Shown here piece by piece: positions 26,336 through 34,143 of a stretch of DNA of 64,000 nucleotides. A program made the position numbers and the translations under genes. A model generated the notes under the pieces. That model had not been told where the DNA came from and made no database searches. It saw nothing but the letters and a program-made list of their open reading frames with translations. Each line of letters begins with the position of its first letter. The first letter of the stretch is position 1. Origin of the DNA: Prevotella sp. (GTDB taxonomy: Bacteria; Bacteroidota; Bacteroidia; Bacteroidales; Bacteroidaceae); contig JAEEWT010000002.1 in NCBI GenBank assembly GCA_016287755.1, positions 186,001 to 250,000 of the forward strand, read 5' to 3'.

Positions 26336-27787
26336 CTACTCTTCTATAATGATTGGCTTGTACTTCGGAACCAGCGTCTTCATGATGCACCAGCCTATCA
26401 GATAGGCCACTGCACAGATGCAGAACACCACCATATAGGCAGCAGGTTTTCCTTCAAATCCGAAGAACGTGTAGCTACTTCCCTGGGCAGCGGCCCAGTC
26501 GAAGAACTCACCCGAACAGAGGTTAATGGCATAGGAACCCAGTCCGCCAGCCATCGTACCGATTCCTGTTATCGTTCCGATGGTAGATTTAGGGAACATG
26601 TCACCAATGGTAGAATACAAGTTAGCCGACCAAGCCTGATGACCAGCACCCAAGAGTCCGATCAAAATAGCCGGCCACCATGCACTGTAAGTACCGAGCG
26701 GCTGGGCAAAAAGACCCAAGAGTGGTAAGCAGGCAAAGATCAGCATGGCGCGCATACGACCCAGATAAGGGTTCATACCCCGTTTCTCCACGAAATATGT
26801 AGGCAGATAGCCACCACCAATGGAAACCACAGTCACGATGAGATAAAGCGTAAAGATCAGCAGGATACCCATCTTGGAATCTGAGGTATAGCCATACTGG
26901 TCGCTGAAATAGGCAGGTGCCCAGAACAGGAAGAACCACCACACGCCATCAGTAAACAGCTTACCCACGATGAACGACCATGTTTGACGGAAGGTGAAAC
27001 ACTTCCAGAAGGGGATGGTCTTCTCCTCCTTGATATTCGAACGGTCCTGCACCTCCACAATATCATTGTCCTGTTCAATGTAGTTCAGCTCAGCCTGGTT
27101 CACATAACTGCTTCTATGAGGTTTGTCATAAAGCCATATCCACAGCCCCATCCATACGAAGCCTAACACACCGATGATGATGAACGCCAGTTCCCAACCC
27201 CAGGCACGAGCCAGCAGCGGAATAGTGGCAGGTGCAGCCAGAGCGCCTACCGATGCACCGCTATTGAAGATAGAAGTAGCAAAGGCACGGTCCTTTTTCG
27301 GGAAATACTCAGCAGTTACCTTGATGGCAGCCGGGAAGTTTCCCGCCTCACCAAGGGCAAGTACCATACGACAGGCAAGGAACAAGTACATCGACACGGT
27401 GGCAATCATCACCGCAGCATCACCCGTCAGCTGTCCCAGTTGCGCCACCGAGCTATATCCTTCCCATTCCATGGCAGCCCAGCCGCAGCCAGCATGAAGA
27501 CAAGCGCCCAACGACCATACGAAGATGGCGATGAGGTAACCCTTCTTCGTACCCATCCAGTCGATGAACTTCCCAGCAAAAAGGTTGGCGATGGCATAGA
27601 AGATAGAGAAATACGCCGTGATCTTACCATAGTTGGCATCGGTCCAGTGGAACTCAGGAGCAATAAAGTCCTTCCAGGTGAGAGACAGGACCTGTCGGTC
27701 CATGTAGTTGACGGTGGTTGCCAGGAACAGCAATCCACAGATAACCCAGCGGAAGTGGGTCATAGTAGTAGTTTTTACAGGAGTCAT
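26336..27787 (-). CDS. MFS transporter, hexuronate/organic anion type
   Basis: A 483-residue inner-membrane symporter with about 12 hydrophobic segments. The start region NYMDRQVLSLTWKDFIAPEF and the loop GKFIDWMGTKKGYLIAIFVWSLGA are typical of the anion:cation symporter (ExuT/glucarate) family, as is RMVLALGEAGNFPAAIKVTAEYFPKKDRA. Likely substrates are hexuronates or similar sugar acids, but this rests on family resemblance only. It follows murF-alr by 28 bp on the same strand and could be translated from the same mRNA, though no functional link is clear. A second ATG 8 codons in (MTHFRW) is an equally good start. Confidence 0.85.
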   Translation of the reverse strand: MTPVKTTTMTHFRWVICGLLFLATTVNYMDRQVLSLTWKDFIAPEFHWTDANYGKITAYFSIFYAIANLFAGKFIDWMGTKKGYLIAIFVWSLGACLHAGCGWAAMEWEGYSSVAQLGQLTGDAAVMIATVSMYLFLACRMVLALGEAGNFPAAIKVTAEYFPKKDRAFATSIFNSGASVGALAAPATIPLLARAWGWELAFIIIGVLGFVWMGLWIWLYDKPHRSSYVNQAELNYIEQDNDIVEVQDRSNIKEEKTIPFWKCFTFRQTWSFIVGKLFTDGVWWFFLFWAPAYFSDQYGYTSDSKMGILLIFTLYLIVTVVSIGGGYLPTYFVEKRGMNPYLGRMRAMLIFACLPLLGLFAQPLGTYSAWWPAILIGLLGAGHQAWSANLYSTIGDMFPKSTIGTITGIGTMAGGLGSYAINLCSGEFFDWAAAQGSSYTFFGFEGKPAAYMVVFCICAVAYLIGWCIMKTLVPKYKPIIIEE

Positions 27788-27815
27788 TTTTATTATCTAT
27801 TCATTTGATTTGTTT

Positions 27816-30335
27816 TCAGTCCTGAAAATACACACGCTTTACGCGGTTTGAGATACCCGTAAGTACCTCGTATGGAATGGTATCCAAGCACTCAGCCAGA
27901 ATGGAAACAGGCAGATGATCACCGAAGATCTCCACCGTGTCACCCTCCTGACAAGGAATATCCGTCACATCAATCATGGTCACATCCATGCAGATATTTC
28001 CCACATAGGGAGCTTTCTGTCCGTTCACCAGACAGTAGCAACGCCCTCTGCCTAAATGACGGTTCAAGCCGTCGGCATAGCCAATAGGAATAGCGGCTAT
28101 CAAACTGTCGCGTGTAAGTACACCCTTCCTGCTGTACCCCACCGTATCCTCCTTCGGCACATGGCGCAGTTGAAGGATGGTAGTCTTGAGTGTACTCACG
28201 CACTTGAGCGGTGAGAGGTGATTCGTCTGCGGTGCCACATAAGGATCCACGCCATAGAGTCCTATTCCCAGTCGGCACATCTCCATCTGTCGTTCCGGGA
28301 AATGTTCGATACCCGCAGAGTTGTCCATGTGTCGGAGTATCTGATGACTGAACGCCTGCTGTATTCTGCTGCTTCCTTTCTCGAACAGTTCGAACTGACG
28401 GGCAGAGAAGCGGTCGAAATCATCACTGTCGCTTCCCACGAAATGCGAGAACACCGATCGTGGTATCACCGCCTGTTGGTGAGTCAGTCGTTCAATCAAC
28501 TCATCTATCTCATCCTTCTCACCCTCCTTCGTACCGATATTGAATCCCAGTCGGTGCATACCCGTATCCAGTTTGATATGTACTGGCCATCCGGTAATAC
28601 CCTCCTTACGTGCTGCCTTGATCAGCGCATCCAGCAGTCGGAAGGAATACACCTCAGGTTCCAGGTCATAGTCGAACATCGTCTTGAAAGCGGTCATCTC
28701 AGGATTCATCACCATGATGCTACTGGTGATGCCCGCTTTCCGCAAGGTTACGCCCTCATCCGCCACGGCCACAGCCAGATAATCCACATGATGATCCTGC
28801 AGTGTCTTGGCTATCTCCACCGCTCCGGCTCCATAGCCATCAGCCTTGATCATGCACACCATCTTCGTTTCCGGCTTCAGGAACGAGCGGAAATAGTTCA
28901 GGTTGTCCACAAGCGCGTTCAGGTTCACCTCGAGAATGGTCTCGTGTACCTTCTGCTCCAGCAGTTCTGTAATCTGCTCGAAGCCGAAGCGGCGCCCTCC
29001 CTTCAGGAGAATCACCTCATTGTTCAGGTTGCGGAACAAGGCAGAAGAGAGGAAATCCCCCACTGTGATGAACGCATGCTGTTCGCATGACGATGATGGG
29101 GCGACGCTCTTCACGTACTCCTTGATCTCCTTACCGATGCCGATAAACTTATTGATTCCCCTACCCTCAGCCAGTCGCATCACCTTATCATATAGGGAAT
29201 GAGGATCTTCGCCGCTTTGGTCTATATCACTCAACACCAGCGTACGACTCCTCCCTTGATGCTCCGGACGACGGTTCATGAAATCGAGCGCAATAGCCAG
29301 GGAATTGATATCAGAGTTATACGAGTCGTTAATCAATGTACAGCCGTGTTGACCCTCCTTCACCTCCAGTCGCATGGCCACTGGCTCCAGCTGCGGCATC
29401 CGCTCAGTCAGCTCCTCGATGGTCACACCCAACTGCAAGGCAGTAACGGCACAGGTTATGGAATTGTCGATAGAAGCCTCATCGATGAACGGAATCTCGT
29501 ATGAGCCCTCTACACCTTTATATATATACTCCACCTTAGTGGAGAGATGGGCGTTTGTGACACCCTTCACATACAGCGTTGCTTCCTTGTTCTCACGCGA
29601 CCAAGTAAGACGTTCCCCTTTATAACCGCTGCGTCTCATGCAACGACTCACCACAGGGTCGTCAGAACAATACACCACCGCCTCCGCATCATGGAACAGT
29701 TCCAGTTTCTCTGTACATTTCTCGTCCAATGAGCGGAAGTTCTCCTGATGCGCGCTACCCAGACAAGTGAACACACCGATGGTGGGCTGGATCATATCAT
29801 GTAAGGCCAACATCTCCCCGGGCTCACTGATGCCCGCTTCGAAAAGACCGACACGCGATTCCTCGTTCAGCAGCCACACCGACAAGGGAACACCAATCTG
29901 TGAGTTGTAGCTCTTAGGTGAGCGAACCACATGACGAGACGGGAGCAGCAGCTGATACAGCCACTCCTTCACCATGGTCTTACCATTACTACCTGTAATA
30001 CCTACGATGGGGATATCAAACTCGTCACGATGACGCTCCGCCAGTCGTTGCAGTGCTGCCAGCGTATCCACCACCTTCAGGAAGTTCGTCTGCGGATAAC
30101 GCTCATCAGTCTGAACTGGCACCTCCTCCACCACGAAGTTCCTTACCCCACGGCGATAGAGGTCATCGATATACCTATGACCATCGTTTCTTTTTGTTTT
30201 CAGCGCGAAGAACAGGGTTTCCTCAGGGAAACAGAGCGATCTGCTGTCAGTGAGAAGCCATCTGATCTGAGCCTCCCGACTACCATAACGCCGGGCTCCT
30301 ATCAGGGTGGCCACCTTTTCGATCGTATATGTCAT
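27816..30335 (-). CDS. MurF-alanine racemase fusion
   Basis: A two-enzyme cell-wall protein of 839 residues. Residues 1 to about 455 are MurF (UDP-MurNAc-tripeptide:D-Ala-D-Ala ligase), with the P-loop GITGSNGKTMVKEW near 115 and the Mur ligase signatures GLFEAGISEPGEM and INDSYNSDINS. Residues from about 465 are a PLP-dependent alanine racemase: VNLNALVDNLNYFRS, the PLP lysine in MIKADGYGAG, GMHRLGF, and the second catalytic Tyr region VGYSRKGVLTRD to IPIGYADGLNR. The racemase makes the D-Ala used for the D-Ala-D-Ala that MurF attaches. This fusion is known in Bacteroidetes. A weak promoter (TTTG-N19-TAATTTCG) lies at 30359-30389 on the minus strand. Confidence 0.95.
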   Translation of the reverse strand: MTYTIEKVATLIGARRYGSREAQIRWLLTDSRSLCFPEETLFFALKTKRNDGHRYIDDLYRRGVRNFVVEEVPVQTDERYPQTNFLKVVDTLAALQRLAERHRDEFDIPIVGITGSNGKTMVKEWLYQLLLPSRHVVRSPKSYNSQIGVPLSVWLLNEESRVGLFEAGISEPGEMLALHDMIQPTIGVFTCLGSAHQENFRSLDEKCTEKLELFHDAEAVVYCSDDPVVSRCMRRSGYKGERLTWSRENKEATLYVKGVTNAHLSTKVEYIYKGVEGSYEIPFIDEASIDNSITCAVTALQLGVTIEELTERMPQLEPVAMRLEVKEGQHGCTLINDSYNSDINSLAIALDFMNRRPEHQGRSRTLVLSDIDQSGEDPHSLYDKVMRLAEGRGINKFIGIGKEIKEYVKSVAPSSSCEQHAFITVGDFLSSALFRNLNNEVILLKGGRRFGFEQITELLEQKVHETILEVNLNALVDNLNYFRSFLKPETKMVCMIKADGYGAGAVEIAKTLQDHHVDYLAVAVADEGVTLRKAGITSSIMVMNPEMTAFKTMFDYDLEPEVYSFRLLDALIKAARKEGITGWPVHIKLDTGMHRLGFNIGTKEGEKDEIDELIERLTHQQAVIPRSVFSHFVGSDSDDFDRFSARQFELFEKGSSRIQQAFSHQILRHMDNSAGIEHFPERQMEMCRLGIGLYGVDPYVAPQTNHLSPLKCVSTLKTTILQLRHVPKEDTVGYSRKGVLTRDSLIAAIPIGYADGLNRHLGRGRCYCLVNGQKAPYVGNICMDVTMIDVTDIPCQEGDTVEIFGDHLPVSILAECLDTIPYEVLTGISNRVKRVYFQD

Positions 30336-30435
30336 GAATACTGTCTTTATTGATGCTGCGAAATTACAACTTTTTGACGAAACGACAAAATATTCAGGGT
30401 AATAGTTTCACAAAAGGGGAATGTGCAGCTGCTCA

Positions 30436-31272
30436 TTACCGCTGATAACGCGCCTTGAAAGCTTCCAGTTTTTCCTTTGTTTGGTCGATGAACTTACGAT
30501 ATTCCTCACTGTCAGGGTTGAAAGGACGGTGGTTCAGTGCTTGTTTGATGGGACGATATTCCTCCACATAACGACGAGTTTTCTCTGAGAAGAAGGTATC
30601 GGCAAACCGTTCATAGATGTAATCCACAGCCTGCTCAGAGGGATGAAGCATATCTGCTGCATAGAAACGGTAATCGCGCAACTCGTCCAACACGATCTCG
30701 TAGGAGGGGAAGTACAGCAGTTGACAGTTGACAGTTGACAATTGACAATTGAAAGATGACAGGAGGGTGTGGATGGCCATTAACAAGGTAGCCTTAGACA
30801 GCTGACTCTCATGGAAGCCGTATTTCGCATAGCGTATCGGACTAACGGTGAAGATGATGCGTACATCGGGGTTCACCTGTTGCAGAAGGTTGACACATTG
30901 TGTGAGATAATCGGTACACTCTTCTATCGAAAGAATCTTTTCCGTGAAGAGCCGTTGCGGACGTTTCTCACAGTTATCCACAATCTCACCCGTCTCGTTG
31001 AGGATATACACATGATTGGTACCCAGGGAGAGCACCGCCATATCGGGCACGGCAAATGCAGATGCTCCATCCGCATACATCCGCTCCAGCGTATGCAGCA
31101 CACTGGCAGGATTATACATCACACCGAAGGGGTTCACTATAGTAAGGAACATGTTATCGGAAAACCGTTTCCCGATATTATCGGCAAAGCAGCTGCCCAC
31201 GAAGAGCAGTTGGTGATGCGGTTCCACCTTCCACGTTGATGCTGGGATACTGACTGTTGTTCTGAATTCCAC
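30436..31272 (-). CDS. GSCFA domain protein
   Basis: A 278-residue protein of the GSCFA family, related to SGNH/GDSL esterases. The naming motif is present as LLFVGSCFADNIGKRF near residue 24, followed by VNPFGVMYNP, VLSLGTNHVYI, IIFTVSPIRY (a SGNH-like block), and DMLHPSEQAVDYIYERF, which carries the Asp-x-x-His pair expected of these hydrolases. No signal peptide is obvious. Substrate unknown; envelope glycan or lipid deacylation is a guess. It follows fkp by 15 bp. Residues near 173-185 (FNCQLSTVNCQL) are encoded by 7-bp tandem repeats. Confidence 0.88.
   Translation of the reverse strand: MEFRTTVSIPASTWKVEPHHQLLFVGSCFADNIGKRFSDNMFLTIVNPFGVMYNPASVLHTLERMYADGASAFAVPDMAVLSLGTNHVYILNETGEIVDNCEKRPQRLFTEKILSIEECTDYLTQCVNLLQQVNPDVRIIFTVSPIRYAKYGFHESQLSKATLLMAIHTLLSSFNCQLSTVNCQLLYFPSYEIVLDELRDYRFYAADMLHPSEQAVDYIYERFADTFFSEKTRRYVEEYRPIKQALNHRPFNPDSEEYRKFIDQTKEKLEAFKARYQR
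30721..30755 (-). repeat. Five 7-bp repeats in frame inside the GSCFA gene
   Basis: Plus-strand units are TTGACAG, TTGACAG, TTGACAA, TTGACAA and TTGAAAG. The encoded peptide FNCQLSTVNCQL has a 7-residue period (NCQL-STV-NCQL), as expected from a 7-bp repeat read in three frames in turn. Confidence 0.8.
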
Positions 31273-31287
31273 TGTACAAAGATTTGA

Positions 31288-34143
31288 TTAACTCCTACTC
31301 ACCTGCAGTCCTGTGGTGCTCAACGACATATCCACGAACCGCGCATTGGTATTGGTGTGCTCTACCGTTAACTGCTGCTTGATACGGGCTGCAGCCTCCA
31401 GATCCTTCGCCACCATATAGAGATAGCCGCCCCCGCCGGCACCCGAGAGCTTATAGCCCAGACACAGATCATCCACCAACGAGACGATACGCTGCACCTC
31501 AGCAGGATTCGTACCGCTGTCGATGAGCTGGTTCTGCTGCCACGACTTCCGTACCAGTCTTCCCATCTCCATGAAATCATTCCGTTGAATCGCCTCATAC
31601 ATATCCATGGCATGCTGCTTCATCTCACGGAGCAATGACAGTTCTGTATGCTGGTTCAGGAACATCCGTCTGACGATCTCAGTAAGAAGACTCTTGGCCG
31701 TGCGGGTGATTCCTGTATAGTATAACAAATGACAAGCTGTATATTCAGGCTGTGTAAACAAGTTGTCGGGAAGCCAGCGCACCACAGGCTGCTGGGCAAA
31801 GCCCCGTTCTGTCTGCAACAGTTTCACTCCTTGCAGGATACCGCCGAACTGATCCTGCCAGCCACCGCCTGTTGTCAGGAGCTGTTCCAAGACGAGGGTA
31901 CGATAACCTATCTCTTCCTTATCCCATGCCAGACCGCAGAAATCGCTCAATGCACCCAGTATGGTGGAGGCCAGCAGACTGCTCGTTCCGAGTCCGCTGC
32001 CCGCAGGAATGGCAGAAAGAGAAGTAATCTCGATACCACAGCCAAAGACTTTCAGCTGTTCTTCCAAAGAAGCGAACGACTCCTCGCTGAACGCGGGTAA
32101 GAATCCTGCCAAGGCCAGTGCCGCTTTAGGAATGGAGAATGGACTCCCCACATGATGGTAGTCGGCCAGCTCCTCATACGTTGTCACCCTTTCCATGGCC
32201 CCAAGATCAATGCTTCGTAGTACGATATGCGGTTCTTTGCACGGACGAATGTAGGTCTGCAACGGCGGTTGCCCATTCAGTTCAATGGCCAGGTTCACCA
32301 CGTTTCCACCTTCCATCAGACAATACGGCGGTGTATCTGTCCACCCCCCGGCAATATCTATGCGCACAGGCGAACGTCCCCAGACAATCTGATCACTGTA
32401 TACCGACATCTTAGGCGACTGCTTATCCAGAAGAATCTGCTGGGTGATACCCTCACGAAGAAGAGAGAAAGCCTTCTGTTCATAAGCATTGGAATCCTCC
32501 TCCCTACCCGTCAGACGTGCCAGTTCAGAGCGGAACATACTATCATGAATACGGGTAAACAGCGGCGTCTGTTCAGGAATCGGCAGCGGTTCCTGCAGAT
32601 GATGGTCGGCAAACGCCTGCGCCGCATCCTCCAGATCAACCTGATAGAACACACTATGCTCGTAGTTCCTGGCCAGCATCCGCCAGTTCTCCCTGCGGAA
32701 GTTGTCTCTCTGCTGGGTAAGACGCACCAGATTCGCCTCGGCAGCAATCTCCTCAGCACTCATCTTCCTGCACTGCTCCCATAAGCGTCTGCCACCTTCC
32801 AATTCAGGATTATCCATCATCCATCTCAGCAGCAGTCCTGCATCATGCAAACTATCGGTAACAGGGAATAAACGAACCTGTTGAATATCACCGTTGTCTT
32901 CGAATACGATTCTCCTTTCCTCCGCCCAATCTCGTAACGGTCTGCCGAGAAACAAAGTCGTCTCCTCGTCAACCCCTCCTCTAAACGGATCGTGAAAGCC
33001 ATAGGGGCGCACCACGAATTCCTTATCCCCTACAGGAACCATATCAATACAGTCGTTAGGACGAAGGTGAATATCCCAGTCGTTTTCCGGTACACCGGTA
33101 ATGATATGCTCATGACTCAGTACCCAATTCCTTCCCACGAAGCTGTTCTCCACCCACAGGTTCTGGTTATTCTCGGTGATGGGAGCCTCAGTAATCGCGT
33201 TCTGGATGAACATGGCCGGATGCGGTTTCCTGGAATGATGCATAATCTCACGCTGGTCGTTCACCAGATTCTGAATGGCCAAGGTAGAAGAGATGATCTC
33301 CGGTGAAGTACCGTAATGGTAGAACTCCCCCCCAGGCAAAGGCAGCACCGCCACCTTCAGACTATTCAGTTCCTCATCCATGATGCCAGGGTTGGTACCT
33401 AAGGCGCAGCCGAACTGACTATAGAGATCATATGCTCCGTCACTACTACGTTGCATCAGCAGTTTCACCGCCCTGTCGCTCAATAGCCAGATACCGATAT
33501 CCGTCAGATAGAAATGATCTTTCAGTAGTTCCCCGAGTGTCTGCACCGAAGGCTTCTGCAGCATACACTTCAAGGTGTTAGGTGATTGTCGTTCGCTGAC
33601 AAACACCCCATGGTTCTTCGCAATCTCCCTACTGAGCCACAAGCCGTAGCAAACCACATCAGCCTCAGGAATCTTCTGCAGCGGTTGTGTAGCCCTTACC
33701 AGCACATCCCCGCTGACAATCATCGTATGCAACGAATCTGGGGCCGCCTCCATGATCTGCTCATAGAGCGGCACCTGCAGCGAGAGTAAGTCTTGTGACA
33801 ACTTTTGTCCTCGTTCCCATCTAAACACCGGGATGGGAATGAGAACCTTTCCCGAAGGCGCATAGGCAGGTAACCTACGACTCTGCCCGCCTGCGTGAAT
33901 CAGGATACGCTTCTCTGCTGAAAGCCATTCCTCAAAAGCCCCTTCGTCCTTTCTCCTTTCTCCTTCCTCCTTCGTCCTGCCTCCTTCTTCATAGCACGCT
34001 TTCAGCAGCCATGCGCTGCCACCGCCCGAACCCAGTTTCCTACCGATGGGATCATGGGTGCAGAACCACTCATCACGGTTGTAACCAGTTATCTCATGGA
34101 AGCAACCTACGAGATTGGGCGGCAGCGACAGCAGTTTTTTCAT
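31288..34143 (-). CDS. fkp: Bifunctional fucokinase / fucose-1-phosphate guanylyltransferase
   Basis: Salvages free L-fucose into GDP-fucose, used in Bacteroidales to fucosylate capsules and glycoproteins. The 951 residues match Bacteroides Fkp along the whole length: the N-terminal pyrophosphorylase half with LGSGGGSAWLL and HAGGQSRRLPAYAPSGKVL, the middle block ILPLPGGEFYHYGTS-like, and the C-terminal GHMP kinase half with WGRSPVRIDIAGGWTDTPP, IPAGSGLGTSSLLAS and GAGGGGYLYMVAKD. Residues 52-68 are an Arg/Glu/Gly/Lys-rich insertion encoded by 7-bp repeats. It overlaps the YfhO-like gene upstream by 4 bp, so translation is probably coupled. Confidence 0.96.
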   Translation of the reverse strand: MKKLLSLPPNLVGCFHEITGYNRDEWFCTHDPIGRKLGSGGGSAWLLKACYEEGGRTKEEGERRKDEGAFEEWLSAEKRILIHAGGQSRRLPAYAPSGKVLIPIPVFRWERGQKLSQDLLSLQVPLYEQIMEAAPDSLHTMIVSGDVLVRATQPLQKIPEADVVCYGLWLSREIAKNHGVFVSERQSPNTLKCMLQKPSVQTLGELLKDHFYLTDIGIWLLSDRAVKLLMQRSSDGAYDLYSQFGCALGTNPGIMDEELNSLKVAVLPLPGGEFYHYGTSPEIISSTLAIQNLVNDQREIMHHSRKPHPAMFIQNAITEAPITENNQNLWVENSFVGRNWVLSHEHIITGVPENDWDIHLRPNDCIDMVPVGDKEFVVRPYGFHDPFRGGVDEETTLFLGRPLRDWAEERRIVFEDNGDIQQVRLFPVTDSLHDAGLLLRWMMDNPELEGGRRLWEQCRKMSAEEIAAEANLVRLTQQRDNFRRENWRMLARNYEHSVFYQVDLEDAAQAFADHHLQEPLPIPEQTPLFTRIHDSMFRSELARLTGREEDSNAYEQKAFSLLREGITQQILLDKQSPKMSVYSDQIVWGRSPVRIDIAGGWTDTPPYCLMEGGNVVNLAIELNGQPPLQTYIRPCKEPHIVLRSIDLGAMERVTTYEELADYHHVGSPFSIPKAALALAGFLPAFSEESFASLEEQLKVFGCGIEITSLSAIPAGSGLGTSSLLASTILGALSDFCGLAWDKEEIGYRTLVLEQLLTTGGGWQDQFGGILQGVKLLQTERGFAQQPVVRWLPDNLFTQPEYTACHLLYYTGITRTAKSLLTEIVRRMFLNQHTELSLLREMKQHAMDMYEAIQRNDFMEMGRLVRKSWQQNQLIDSGTNPAEVQRIVSLVDDLCLGYKLSGAGGGGYLYMVAKDLEAAARIKQQLTVEHTNTNARFVDMSLSTTGLQVSRS
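33941..33989 (-). repeat. Seven 7-bp repeats in frame inside fkp
   Basis: Plus-strand units are CCTTCGT, CCTTTCT, CCTTTCT, CCTTCCT, CCTTCGT, CCTGCCT and CCTTCTT. They encode residues 52-68, a strongly charged stretch (EEGGRTKEEGERRKDEG). As far as I recall, Bacteroides Fkp is shorter at this point. Confidence 0.8.
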
